A stretch of DNA of 64,000 nt from an uncultured Massilia sp. (GTDB lineage Bacteria > Pseudomonadota > Gammaproteobacteria > Burkholderiales > Burkholderiaceae_D), in contig NZ_CAJYEB010000039.1 of the NCBI RefSeq assembly GCF_913773735.1, positions 1-64,000 of the forward strand. The letters are read 5' to 3'. Of this stretch, positions 33,624 through 42,334 are shown piece by piece. The stretch's first letter is position 1, and each line of letters begins with the position of its first letter. The translations under genes and the position numbers were made by a program. The notes beneath the pieces are model-generated. The model worked only from the letters and a program-made list of their open reading frames with translations. It made no database searches and was not told the origin of the DNA.

Positions 33624-34790
33624 ATGAGAATCGTCGACATCCGCGAACAGACCCTGCCGATCAGTTCGCCCATCCGCAACGCCTACATCGACTTCAGCAA
33701 GATGACGCTGAGCCTCGTGGCCGTGATCACGGACGTGATCCGGGACGGCAAGCCGGTGGTCGGCTACGGCTTCAACTCCAACGGCCGCTACGGCCAGGGC
33801 ACCCTGATGCGCGAGCGCTTCATCCCGCGCATCCTGCAGGCCGATCCGGCCACGCTCGTCGACGACGCCGGCACCAACCTGGATCCGCACCGGATCTGGA
33901 ACTGCATGTTCACGAACGAGAAGCCGGGCGGCCACGGCGAGCGCTCGGTGGCCATCGGCACCATCGACATGGCGGTCTGGGATGCCGTCGCCAAGATCGC
34001 GGGCCAGCCGCTGTTCCAGCTGCTGGCCGAGCGCTACGGCGACGGCAAGCCGCAGCGCAGGGTGTTCGTGTATGCCGCCGGCGGCTACTACCATCCGGAC
34101 CAGGACCACCGGAAACTGAAGGACGAGATGCGCAGCTACATCGACCGCGGCTACACGGTGGTCAAGAAAAAGATCGGCGGCGCCTCGCTGGACGAGGACC
34201 TGCGCCGCATCGATGCGATCCTGTCGGTGCTGCAGGACGGGCAGAAACTGGCGGTCGACGCCAACGGCCGCTTCGACCTCGACACCGCGATCCGCTACGC
34301 CAAGGCGCTGTCGCAGTACGATTTGTTCTGGTACGAGGAACCGGGCGATCCGCTCGACTTCGAGCTGCAGGCCACGCTGCGCGCCTACTACCCGCGTCCG
34401 ATGGCGACCGGCGAGAACCTGTTCTCGATGCAGGACGCGCGCAACCTGATCCGCTACGGCGGCATGCGCGCCGACCGCGACTGGCTGCAGTTCGACTGCG
34501 CCCTGTCCTACGGCCTGGTCGAATACCTGCGCACGCTCGACATGCTGCGCGAGCACGGCTGGTCGCCCGCGCGCTGCATTCCGCACGGCGGCCACCAGAT
34601 GTCGCTGAACATCGCGGCCGGCCTGGGCCTGGGCGGCAACGAATCCTATCCCGACCTGTTCCAGCCCTTCGGCGGCTTCCCGGACGGCGTGGCCGTGGAA
34701 GACGGCCACATCACGATGCCGGACCTGCCGGGCATCGGCTACGAGGGCAAGGCGGACCTGCATGCGGTGATGCGCAAGCTGTCGGCCTGA
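33624..34790 (+). CDS. tarD: D(-)-tartrate dehydratase (enolase superfamily)
   Basis: 388 residues. The mandelate-racemase-like enolase fold is complete. Active-site residues: Lys183 in VVKKKIGG, metal ligands Asp212 (VDANG), Glu238 (WYEEP) and Glu264 (ATGEN), and His321 in IPHGGHQ. This set lines up, with an offset of one, with the Lys184, Asp213, Glu239, Glu265 and His322 that I recall for the characterised Bradyrhizobium D-tartrate dehydratase, which eliminates water from D-tartrate to give oxaloacetate. Length agrees. Cytoplasmic. No transporter is adjacent; regulation is presumably by the divergent LysR. Confidence 0.85.
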   Translation: MRIVDIREQTLPISSPIRNAYIDFSKMTLSLVAVITDVIRDGKPVVGYGFNSNGRYGQGTLMRERFIPRILQADPATLVDDAGTNLDPHRIWNCMFTNEKPGGHGERSVAIGTIDMAVWDAVAKIAGQPLFQLLAERYGDGKPQRRVFVYAAGGYYHPDQDHRKLKDEMRSYIDRGYTVVKKKIGGASLDEDLRRIDAILSVLQDGQKLAVDANGRFDLDTAIRYAKALSQYDLFWYEEPGDPLDFELQATLRAYYPRPMATGENLFSMQDARNLIRYGGMRADRDWLQFDCALSYGLVEYLRTLDMLREHGWSPARCIPHGGHQMSLNIAAGLGLGGNESYPDLFQPFGGFPDGVAVEDGHITMPDLPGIGYEGKADLHAVMRKLSA

Positions 34791-34827
34791 GGCGCGCCCC
34801 GGCGCCATGGCCGCGCGCCGGTGCGCC

Positions 34828-37335
34828 TCAGGCCGCGTCGAACGCCGCCCGCACCCGGCCCGCCAGTTCGTCGAGCGCGAACGGCTTGGCGATCGGCCGG
34901 TTCTCCTGGCCGGGAACGTCGCCGGCGCCGATGATGTCGCGGCTGTAGCCGGTGGTGAACAGGACCTGCAGGCGCGGCCGCCGCCGCAGCGCTTCCTCGG
35001 CCAGTTCGCGCCCGTTCATGCCGGGCATGACGACGTCGGTGAGCAGCAGGCCGACGCCGGGCTGCGCTTCCAGCACCTGGAGGGCGGCGCTCCCGCCCTC
35101 CGCCACGAACACGCGGTAGCCGAGGTCCGCCAGCATGTCGGCCAGCAGCACGCGCACCGCCGTCTCGTCCTCCACCACCAGGACTTCCTCGTGCGGCCGC
35201 GCGCGCGGGATGCCCGCCAGCGGCGCGGGCGCGGGCGCGTGCAGCTCGCGCGGCGCCTGCCCGTGGCGCGGCAGGTAGATCCGCACGATCGTTCCCGTTC
35301 CCGGCATCGAGTCGATCTCGACGTGGCCGCCGGACTGGCGCACGAAGCCGTACACCTGGCTCAGGCCCAGCCCCGTGCCGCGGCCGACTTCCTTGGTCGT
35401 GAAGAACGGATCGAAGGCGCGCGCCATCACCTCCGCCGACATGCCGGCGCCGGTGTCGCCGACGGCGATCATCAGGTATGCGCCGGGCGCCAGGGCGCCG
35501 GGCGCGGCGGCCCGTTCGTCCAGGTCGCGGTTGGCGGTCTCGATGACCAGGCGGCCGCCCCGCTCCATCGCGTCGCGCGCGTTCACGACCAGGTTCAGGA
35601 TGGCGTTCTCGAGCTGGTTCGGATCGGCATGCACCGGCCAGGCGTCCGGCGCCAGCACGGTCTCGAAGGCGATGTCGGCGCCGAGCGAATGGCGCAGCAG
35701 TTCGGACATGCCCGCCACCAGCGCGTTCGGCGCCAGCGCGACCGGCCGCAGCGGCTGCTGGCGCGAGAAGGCCAGCAGCCGCTGGGTCAGCTGGGAGGCG
35801 CGCCGCACCCCGCCCTTCGCCATCGCCACGTACTGCAGCATGCGCTCGTCGGCGCCCGCGCGCCGCCCCAGCAGTTCCAGCGCGTTCGAGATCACCGCCA
35901 GCATGTTGTTGAAATCGTGGGCGATGCCGCCGGTGAGCTTGCCCACGGCTTCCATCTTCTGGGCCTGGCGCAGCGCGTCCTCGGTGCGCGCGCGCTCGGC
36001 CACCTCCGCGGCGACGCGGCGCTCGAGCACGTCGTTCATGCCGCGCATCGCCAGTTCGGCGCGGTGGCGCTTGGTGATGTCCTGGAACAGGACGGCCACC
36101 TGGCGCCGCTCCACCGGCTCGATGCGCAGCGCGGCCAGCTCCAGGTAGCGGCCGGTGCGCTCGAGTTCGCGCTCGAAGCGCACCGGTTCGCCGGTGAGCA
36201 GCACGCGCCGGTAGATCTCGACCCAGCCGTCGGCTTCCAGCGGCACCATGTCGCGCACGCGCTGCCCGACCACGTCCTCGATGCCGGCGTTCGACGCATA
36301 GGCCGGATTGGCCATCACGTGCACGTAGTCGCTCAGCGGCCCGTGCGGGCCGTCCAGGAACTCGATCACGCAGAAGCCTTCGTCGATCGACTCGAACAGG
36401 GTGCGGAACAGGCGCTCGCTCTCGTGCAGCGCGCGCTGCGTGGCGCGCCGTTCGCTGAGGTCGACCATGGCGCCGATCATGCGCAGCGGCCGGCCCGCGG
36501 CGTCGCGCAGCACCGTGCCGCGGTCGAAGATCTCGGCATAGCTGCCGTCGGCGCGGCGGAAGCGGTATTCGCCGGACCAGGCGGCGCCGTCGCCATCGAT
36601 GACGGCATGGATGCTCGCGTCGATGTGCGGCCGGTCTTCCGGGTGGATGTGCGCCAGCCACCAGTCGGCGGAGGTCTGCTCCAGGTCGTGGCCGAACAGC
36701 TCGCGCAGGGCGCGGTTCCAGACGACGTGGCCGTCGTTCAGCCGCCAGTCCCAGATGGCGTCGTTGGTCGCCAGGCGCGCCAGGCGATAGCGCTCGACGG
36801 CCTCGCGCGCCTGCTCGTCGCTGCGGCTGGCCTCGTCCGCCTGGCGCGCCAGCCTTTGCCGCGCCAGCACGGCATCGGTGGTCTCCCACACCGTACAGGC
36901 CAGCCCGCGCACCGCGCCGTCCTCGTCGCGCAACGGCGTCAGCGCCAGCGCGTGCCAGGCCTGCGCGCCGGCGCCCGCAACCGGGAACGGCAGGTCGGCG
37001 CTGCGCACCCCTTCGCCGCCCAGCACCCGTTCGACCAGCGGCGCCAGCGCGTCGCGCGCGTCCGGCCAGGCCGCGGCCAGCGCCGCGCACAGCGGCGTCC
37101 CGGGCGCCAGTGCGGCCGGCAGCAGCGCGGCGAAGCGCGCGTTCCAGGACGTGGCCAGGTCCCCGCCCCAGGCCACGCACATCGGCAGCGGCGCATCGCC
37201 GGCCATGGCGACGGCGCAGCGCGGCGCCGCCGGCCAGTGTGCCGGCGGGCCGGCAAGCCCCGCGGCCGGGGTGGCGCCGGGCGGCGGCATGGTGTCGGTG
37301 ACGGCAGGCCGGCCGGGGTCGCAGGGGGTGGGCAT
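34828..37335 (-). CDS. Soluble hybrid histidine kinase with PAS domains
   Basis: 835 residues from the ATG at 37335. No membrane span. An N-terminal PAS-like region (about 35-150), a PAS/PAC pair (about 175-300; VWNRALRELFGHDLEQ and EYRFRRADGSYAEIF), a third PAS (about 310-430; LFRTLFESIDEGFCVIEF) and a coiled coil follow. Then come HisKA with phospho-acceptor in GGIAHDFNNML, HATPase (NLVVNARDAM, DTGAGM, GTGLGLSQVYGFV) and a C-terminal receiver (about 715-832; LLTDVVMPGMNG, FTTGYS, AKPF). This architecture is common in Oxalobacteraceae. Input signal and output partner are unknown. Confidence 0.9.
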   Translation of the reverse strand: MPTPCDPGRPAVTDTMPPPGATPAAGLAGPPAHWPAAPRCAVAMAGDAPLPMCVAWGGDLATSWNARFAALLPAALAPGTPLCAALAAAWPDARDALAPLVERVLGGEGVRSADLPFPVAGAGAQAWHALALTPLRDEDGAVRGLACTVWETTDAVLARQRLARQADEASRSDEQAREAVERYRLARLATNDAIWDWRLNDGHVVWNRALRELFGHDLEQTSADWWLAHIHPEDRPHIDASIHAVIDGDGAAWSGEYRFRRADGSYAEIFDRGTVLRDAAGRPLRMIGAMVDLSERRATQRALHESERLFRTLFESIDEGFCVIEFLDGPHGPLSDYVHVMANPAYASNAGIEDVVGQRVRDMVPLEADGWVEIYRRVLLTGEPVRFERELERTGRYLELAALRIEPVERRQVAVLFQDITKRHRAELAMRGMNDVLERRVAAEVAERARTEDALRQAQKMEAVGKLTGGIAHDFNNMLAVISNALELLGRRAGADERMLQYVAMAKGGVRRASQLTQRLLAFSRQQPLRPVALAPNALVAGMSELLRHSLGADIAFETVLAPDAWPVHADPNQLENAILNLVVNARDAMERGGRLVIETANRDLDERAAAPGALAPGAYLMIAVGDTGAGMSAEVMARAFDPFFTTKEVGRGTGLGLSQVYGFVRQSGGHVEIDSMPGTGTIVRIYLPRHGQAPRELHAPAPAPLAGIPRARPHEEVLVVEDETAVRVLLADMLADLGYRVFVAEGGSAALQVLEAQPGVGLLLTDVVMPGMNGRELAEEALRRRPRLQVLFTTGYSRDIIGAGDVPGQENRPIAKPFALDELAGRVRAAFDAA

Positions 37336-37477
37336 CGGTGATCCGTATGTACAGGGTGGTCGTTGGCGGCCATTGTACCCGCACGGGGCAATGCTGGCCG
37401 GCATTGCGCGGGGCCGGGCGGCGCACGACGGCTGCGTGCATGCCCGTTGCATGACGGGCCTGCGCACGCGGCGGCGC

Positions 37478-37513
37478 TTGACAGTTTTAATTGTGCAAAT
37501 TACGATCACAATT
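37478..37513 (+). promoter_or_regulatory. Consensus promoter with inverted-repeat operator upstream of DUF1993 gene
   Basis: TTGACA (37478-37483), 17-base spacer, TACGAT (37501-37506). AATTGTG at 37489-37495 and CACAATT at 37507-37513 form perfect 7-bp arms around an 11-base centre that contains the -10 box. A repressor there would block RNA polymerase directly. Confidence 0.7.
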
Positions 37514-37539
37514 CAACCCGTCCCCATGAAGAGGAAACC

Positions 37540-38055
37540 ATGTCCCTGACGATGTCCCAAGCCTCCGTGCCCGCTTTCGTGCGCGGCCTGAACGTCCTGT
37601 CCGCCCTGCTCAAGAAGGGCGAGGAGCATGCGGCGCAAGCCGGCATGGTGCCGGAAGCCCTGCTGGGCGCGCGCCTGGCGGAGGACATGCTGCCGCTGTC
37701 GGCCCAGGTGCAGCGCGCCAGCGACACGTCGAAGTTCGCCGCCCAGCGCCTGAGCGGCGTGGACGCCCCGAAGTTCGCCGACGACGAGACCTCGTTCGAC
37801 CAGCTGCAGGAACGCATCGCGAAGACCATCGCCTACCTGGAAAGCGTGGACACGGCCAGCCTCGACGCGGGCGAAGAGCGCGAGGTGGTGCTGACCTTCG
37901 GCGCTGCCGGCGCGGCGTTCACCGGCGCCAGCTACCTGACCACGTTCGCGCTGCCGAACTTCTACTTCCACATCGCCATCGCCCACGGCATTCTGCGCAA
38001 CCAGGGCGTGCGCATCGGCAAGCTGGACTACCTGGGGCCGTTCGCGCCGCTGTAG
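37540..38055 (+). CDS. DUF1993 family protein
   Basis: 171 residues, GAGG before the ATG. The whole length fits DUF1993: MSQASVPAFVRGLNVLSALLKK at the start (split here as a 12-residue and a 10-residue helix), MLPLSAQVQRASD, FDQLQERIAKTIAYL, and the C-terminal FYFHIAIAHGILRNQGV. The family is a DinB-like four-helix bundle whose conserved His residues hint at metal binding. Function is unknown. It has its own strong, probably repressed, promoter. Confidence 0.88.
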   Translation: MSLTMSQASVPAFVRGLNVLSALLKKGEEHAAQAGMVPEALLGARLAEDMLPLSAQVQRASDTSKFAAQRLSGVDAPKFADDETSFDQLQERIAKTIAYLESVDTASLDAGEEREVVLTFGAAGAAFTGASYLTTFALPNFYFHIAIAHGILRNQGVRIGKLDYLGPFAPL

Positions 38056-38101
38056 GCCGCAGCCGTCTTCCCCGCGGCCGGCACCGTCGGCCGCCGCCCG
38101 C

Positions 38102-38989
38102 CTACTGGCCGGTCTGGCGCGCCAGCGCCACGAAGGCGTGCAGGTAGTCGGTGTCCCAGTCGGCCTCGCGCGCGCCCAGGTGGATGTGCTTGCGGATGCC
38201 GTTCGGGCCGAGCCTGAGCGTGCGCAGCCGCAGCTGCGGCGCGTAGTCGGTCACCAGCCACTTCGGCAGCGCCGTCACGCCGCGGCCGCTGGCCACCATC
38301 TGCAGCATGATGTCGGTGGTCTCGATGGTCTTGTGCCGGCGCGGCGCGCAGTGCGCCGGCAGCAGGAACAGGTTGTAGATGTCGAGGCGGTCGATCGGCA
38401 CCGGATAGGTGATCAGGGTTTCCCCGGCCAGCTGTTCGGGCCGGACCTCCTCCTGGCCGGCCCACGGGTGCGCCTCGTGCACCACCAGCACCTGTTCGTA
38501 GCCGAACACCGGCTCGAAGCGCAGGCCCGGGCGCAGCACCGGGTCGGGCGTGACCACCAGGTCGATCTCGTAGCCCAGCAGCGCCCCGATCCCGCCGAAC
38601 TGGAACTTCTGCTTGACGTCCACGTCGACCAGCGGCCACGCCGCCAGGTAGGGCGCGACCACCTTCAACAGCCACTGGTAGCACGGATGGCATTCCATGC
38701 CGATGCGCAGCGTGCCGCGCTCGCCCTGGGCGTACTGGGCCAGCTGTTCCTCGGCCAGCGCCAGCTGGGGCAGCAGGCGCTGCGCCACCGCGAGCAGGTA
38801 CTCCCCCGCCTGCGTCAGGCGCAGCGAGCGGCCCTCGCGGCTCCAGATCTCGGTGCCGGCCTGCTGCTCCAGCTTCTTCATGCTGTGGCTCAGCGCCGAC
38901 TGGCTCAGGTGCAGCGCCTCGGCGGCGGCGGTGACGGACCCCTGGCGGCGCACTTCGAACAGGATCTCAAGATGGGAACGCTCGAGCAT
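38102..38989 (-). CDS. metR: LysR-type activator of methionine biosynthesis, MetR
   Basis: 295 residues. MLERSHLEILFEVRRQGSVT, then AAEALHLSQSALSHSMKKLE, is the MetR helix-turn-helix, with ALSHS/ALSHQ typical of the family. GMECHPCYQWLL (about 97-108) and PKWLVTDY are further MetR-like segments of the homocysteine-binding domain. Divergent from metE across 98 AT-rich bases that contain TGAA/TTCA dyads. Homocysteine-bound MetR should activate metE. Confidence 0.92.
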   Translation of the reverse strand: MLERSHLEILFEVRRQGSVTAAAEALHLSQSALSHSMKKLEQQAGTEIWSREGRSLRLTQAGEYLLAVAQRLLPQLALAEEQLAQYAQGERGTLRIGMECHPCYQWLLKVVAPYLAAWPLVDVDVKQKFQFGGIGALLGYEIDLVVTPDPVLRPGLRFEPVFGYEQVLVVHEAHPWAGQEEVRPEQLAGETLITYPVPIDRLDIYNLFLLPAHCAPRRHKTIETTDIMLQMVASGRGVTALPKWLVTDYAPQLRLRTLRLGPNGIRKHIHLGAREADWDTDYLHAFVALARQTGQ

Positions 38990-39056
38990 ATTTATGAATG
39001 GATTGCATGGATATGTGAATTAATACCATTTTACTTCATTGATATGCCTATTTACC

Positions 39057-39078
39057 ATGAACGAATTCAATCATTCAT
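39057..39078. promoter_or_regulatory. Candidate MetR sites
   Basis: TGAACGAATTCA (39058-39069) is a dyad of TGAA and TTCA, close to the known MetR pattern TGAA-N5-TTCA but with a 4-base centre. A larger dyad ATGAA...TTCAT spans 39057-39078. A further TGAA/TTCA pair lies at 39016-39037. The whole 38990-39087 gap is AT rich compared with the genome. Confidence 0.55.
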
Positions 39079-39087
39079 GGAGTTTGC

Positions 39088-41424
39088 ATGGTCACCGTTC
39101 ATAACTTGGGATTCCCCCGCATCGGCGCCAGGCGCGAGCTGAAGTTCGCCCTGGAGTCCTACTGGAAGGGCGAGTCCACGCGCGCCGACCTGCAAGCCCT
39201 CGGCGCGTCGCTGCGCCGCCGCCACTGGGACGACCAGGCCGGGCTCGACCTGGTGCCGGTAGGCGACTTCTCGTTCTACGACCAAGTGCTGGACATGAGC
39301 TTCACCCTGGGCAACCTGCCGGAGCGCGTGCGCGGCTTTCATGGCGACGCGCTCGACAATTACTTCCGCGTGGCGCGCGGCCGCTCGGTGCACGCGGAGG
39401 ACGCGCATGCGGGCGCTGTGCATGCAGGCGCAGTGCATGCGGGCGATGTGCATGCGGACTGCTGCGGCGGCGTGGCGGCGGGCGAGATGACCAAGTGGTT
39501 CGACACCAACTACCACTACATCGTGCCGGAATTCACGGCGTCCACCACGTTCGCGCCGGACGCCGCGCGCCTGCTGGCCCAGCTGGCCGAGGCCAGGGAC
39601 CGGGGCGTGCCCGCCAAGCCGGTGATCATCGGCCCGGTCACCTACCTGGCGCTGGGCAAGGCCAGGGACGGATCGAACCGGCTGGACCTGCTCCCGGCCC
39701 TGCTGGAAGCGTATTCGCAGCTGCTGTGCACCCTGGCCGCGCAGGGCGTGCAATGGGTGCAGGTCGACGAGCCCATCCTGGTGACGGAACTCGACGCCGA
39801 CTGGCGGCACGCCTTCAACGCCGCCTACCACCACCTGAAGGCCTGCCCGGTCAAGCTGCTGCTGGCGACCTATTTCGGCCAGCTGCAGGACAACCAATAC
39901 CTGGCCGCCAACCTGCCGGTGGCCGGCCTGCACATCGACGCCGTCAACGGCCACGACGACATCCGCCCGCTGCTGAACCTGCTGCCCGACCACAAGGTGC
40001 TGTCGCTGGGCGTGATCAATGGCCGCAACATCTGGAAGACCGACCTGGCCGCGGTGCTGGACTGGCTGGAGCCGGTCGCCGAGCGCCTCGGCGAGCGGCT
40101 CTGGATCGCGCCCTCGTGCTCGCTGCTGCACGTGCCGGTCGACCTGGACGGCGAGACCAGGCTCGACGCCGACGTCAAGTCCTGGCTGGCGTTCGCGCGC
40201 CAGAAGCTGGACGAGCTGCGCGTGCTGGCGCAGGCGCTGCGCGCCGGCCGCGGCGCGGTCGCCGATGCGCTGGCCGCCAACGCCGCCGCGCTGGCGTCGC
40301 GCCGGGCCTCGCCGCGCGTCAACGACCCGGCCATGCAGGCGGCCGTGGCGACCGTCGACGCCGGCCTGGGCCGCCGCGCCAGCCCCTACCCGGCGCGCGC
40401 CGCCGAACAGGCCGCGTTGCTCGACTTGCCGGCCTACCCGACCACCACCATCGGTTCCTTCCCGCAGACGGCGCAGATCCGCCAGGCGCGCAGCGCCTTG
40501 CGGGCCGGGACGCTGGACGCCGACGGCTACCGCGCCGCGATGCGCGCCGAGATCGCACGCAGCGTGCGCGAGCAGGAAGCGCTGGGCCTGGACGTGCTGG
40601 TGCACGGCGAGGCGGAACGCAACGACATGGTCGAATACTTCGGCGAACAGCTCGAGGGCTATGCGTTCAGCCAGGCCGGCTGGGTGCAGTCCTACGGCTC
40701 GCGCTGCGTCAAGCCGCCGATCCTGTTCGGCGACATCCGCCGCCCGCATCCGATGACGGTGGAATGGATCGCCTACGCCCAGTCGCTGACCGACAAGCCG
40801 ATGAAGGGCATGCTGACCGGCCCGGTGACGATCCTGAACTGGTCCTTCGTGCGCGACGACCAGCCGCGCCGGGTATCCTGCCTGCAACTGGCCCTGGCCA
40901 TCCGCGCCGAAGTGCTGGACCTGGAGCGCGCCGGGGTGCGCGTGATCCAGATCGACGAGGCGGCGCTGCGCGAGGGCCTGCCGCTGCGCCGCGCCCAGTG
41001 GCAGGACTACCTGGACTGGGCGGTCGAGGCCTTCCGCATCAGCGCCAACGGCGTGCAGGACCGCACCCAGATCCACACGCACATGTGCTATTCGGAGTTC
41101 AACGACATCATCGCCTCGATCGCCGCGATGGACGCCGACGTGATCACCATCGAGACCTCGCGCTCGAACATGGAACTGCTCGACGCCTTCGACGACTTCC
41201 GCTACCCGAACGGGATCGGCCCGGGCGTCTACGACATCCACTCGCCGAACATTCCCACGCGCGAACACATCGTGCGGCTGATGAGGAAGGCGGCCGAGCG
41301 CATCCCGGCGCGGCGCCTGTGGGTCAATCCTGATTGCGGCCTGAAGACGCGCCAGTGGGACGAGGTGTTGCCGGCGCTGCGCAATATGGTGGAGGCGGCG
41401 CGGGAGTTGCGGCGGGCGGCCTGA
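39088..41424 (+). CDS. metE: Cobalamin-independent methionine synthase
   Basis: 778 residues; GGAG precedes the ATG. The enzyme transfers the methyl group of methyltetrahydrofolate-polyglutamate to homocysteine. Zinc ligands are all present: His665 and Cys667 (HTHMCYSEF), Glu689 (ETSRS) and Cys750 (NPDCGLKTR), each exactly 24 positions later than in E. coli MetE as I recall it. The shift is explained by an Ala/His-rich tandem insert at residues 101-124, just before the conserved GEMTKWFDTNYHY. Activation by the divergent MetR is expected. No other met gene is near. Confidence 0.95.
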   Translation: MVTVHNLGFPRIGARRELKFALESYWKGESTRADLQALGASLRRRHWDDQAGLDLVPVGDFSFYDQVLDMSFTLGNLPERVRGFHGDALDNYFRVARGRSVHAEDAHAGAVHAGAVHAGDVHADCCGGVAAGEMTKWFDTNYHYIVPEFTASTTFAPDAARLLAQLAEARDRGVPAKPVIIGPVTYLALGKARDGSNRLDLLPALLEAYSQLLCTLAAQGVQWVQVDEPILVTELDADWRHAFNAAYHHLKACPVKLLLATYFGQLQDNQYLAANLPVAGLHIDAVNGHDDIRPLLNLLPDHKVLSLGVINGRNIWKTDLAAVLDWLEPVAERLGERLWIAPSCSLLHVPVDLDGETRLDADVKSWLAFARQKLDELRVLAQALRAGRGAVADALAANAAALASRRASPRVNDPAMQAAVATVDAGLGRRASPYPARAAEQAALLDLPAYPTTTIGSFPQTAQIRQARSALRAGTLDADGYRAAMRAEIARSVREQEALGLDVLVHGEAERNDMVEYFGEQLEGYAFSQAGWVQSYGSRCVKPPILFGDIRRPHPMTVEWIAYAQSLTDKPMKGMLTGPVTILNWSFVRDDQPRRVSCLQLALAIRAEVLDLERAGVRVIQIDEAALREGLPLRRAQWQDYLDWAVEAFRISANGVQDRTQIHTHMCYSEFNDIIASIAAMDADVITIETSRSNMELLDAFDDFRYPNGIGPGVYDIHSPNIPTREHIVRLMRKAAERIPARRLWVNPDCGLKTRQWDEVLPALRNMVEAARELRRAA
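39388..39459 (+). repeat. 15-bp tandem repeat inside metE
   Basis: Four 15-base units plus a 12-base partial unit (starts 39388, 39403, 39418, 39433, 39448), consensus GTGCATGCGGGCGNT, encode VHAED-AHAGA-VHAGA-VHAGD-VHAD. The array is in frame (multiple of three) and lengthens a surface loop before GEMTKWF. Confidence 0.9.
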
Positions 41425-41425
41425 A

Positions 41426-41572
41426 CGCGCGCCGATCGCCGGCATCCGCATGATCCAGCCGCCGCTGGAAATCCCGAAGTTCGACCTGCGCCAGCACTGG
41501 CACCGCAAGTACCACAAGGACGACGCCAGCATCTGGCTGCGCGCGGCCGTCGCCGGCCTGTTCGCCGACTGA
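41426..41572 (+). pseudogene. C-terminal remnant of a LysR-type regulator
   Basis: Directly after the metE stop, one frame reads PIAGIRMIQPPLEIPKFDL and then RQHWHRKYHKDDASIWLRAA, ending VAGLFAD and TGA. The pattern (LPxxIPxFDxRxxWHxRxHxDxxxxWLRxxVxxLF) is the classic C-terminus of a large LysR subgroup. The DNA-binding and most of the effector domain are absent, since metE lies immediately upstream. An ATG at 41450 could start a 40-residue peptide but is preceded by no ribosome site. The rest of the 41573-41688 stretch shows nothing I can name. Confidence 0.6.
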
Positions 41573-41688
41573 GCGTGGCACGTTCGCCAGCCGCCGCCAC
41601 GCCGTACCGGCGCCATGCGCGGGCGTCGGGCATCGACGCCCCGGCCCGCGATTCCCGTGCCCGGACTGAAGGATTGCGCGGAACGCGC

Positions 41689-41728
41689 TATAGTGCGGGG
41701 ACGACGGCGCACCCGGTGACGGTGCGCC
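41689..41728 (+). promoter_or_regulatory. msrA -10 box and leader hairpin
   Basis: TATAGT at 41689-41694 is a good -10; a -35 is not clear. About twelve bases on, GGCGCACC (41706-41713) pairs perfectly with GGTGCGCC (41721-41728) around a 7-base loop. The stem ends 7 bases before the AAAGGA ribosome site, so it could influence translation or RNA stability. Confidence 0.45.
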
Positions 41729-41747
41729 CATCATGAAAGGACTTCCC

Positions 41748-42260
41748 GTGAAACAAGACACCGCCATCCTCGCCGGCGGCTGCTTCTGGGGCATGCAGGA
41801 CCTGCTCCGCAAACAGCCCGGCGTCATCTCCACCCGCGTCGGCTACACCGGCGGCGACGTGCCGAACGCCACCTACCGCAACCACGGCACGCACGCCGAG
41901 GCGGTCGAGATCGTGTTCGATCCCGACACCATCAGCTACCGGCGCCTGCTGGAATTCTTCTTCCAGATCCACGACCCGAGCACGGCCAACCGCCAGGGCA
42001 ACGACATCGGCACCAGCTACCGCTCGGCGATCTACACCACCAGCGGGGCCCAGCGCGAGGTGGCGCTGGACACCATCGCCGACGTCGACGCCTCCGGCCT
42101 GTGGCCCGGCAAGGCGGTGACCGAGGTCGTGCCCGCGGGTCCGTTCTGGGAAGCGGAGCCGGAACACCAGGACTACCTGGTCAAGCATCCGCAAGGCTAT
42201 ACCTGCCACTTCATCCGCAAGGACTGGCGCCTGCCGCACCGCGACGGCGCCCCGGCCTGA
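41748..42260 (+). CDS. msrA: Peptide methionine sulfoxide reductase MsrA
   Basis: 170 residues from GTG 41748, chosen because AAAGGA ends six bases before it and family members start about seven residues before AGGCFWG; ATG 41733 would overlap that ribosome site. Catalytic Cys in GGCFWGMQ (about residue 12), then GYTGGDVPNATYRN, HAEAVEI and EFFFQIHDP, all standard. GYTCHFIRKDW near the end is the usual C-terminus. The enzyme reduces methionine-S-sulfoxide in proteins. Monocistronic with its own terminator. Confidence 0.95.
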   Translation: MKQDTAILAGGCFWGMQDLLRKQPGVISTRVGYTGGDVPNATYRNHGTHAEAVEIVFDPDTISYRRLLEFFFQIHDPSTANRQGNDIGTSYRSAIYTTSGAQREVALDTIADVDASGLWPGKAVTEVVPAGPFWEAEPEHQDYLVKHPQGYTCHFIRKDWRLPHRDGAPA

Positions 42261-42269
42261 CGGACGGCG

Positions 42270-42307
42270 CAGGGGCCGGGCGGCCCCGCCGGCCCCTGCC
42301 ATTTTCC
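42270..42307 (+). terminator. Intrinsic terminator after msrA
   Basis: CAGGGGCCGG (42270-42279) and CCGGCCCCTG (42289-42298) make a perfect 10-bp stem with a 9-base loop, followed by CCATTTTCCTT. The T-run is short. Confidence 0.65.
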
Positions 42308-42334
42308 TTGCTGCAAGACTAGAATACCGTCATG

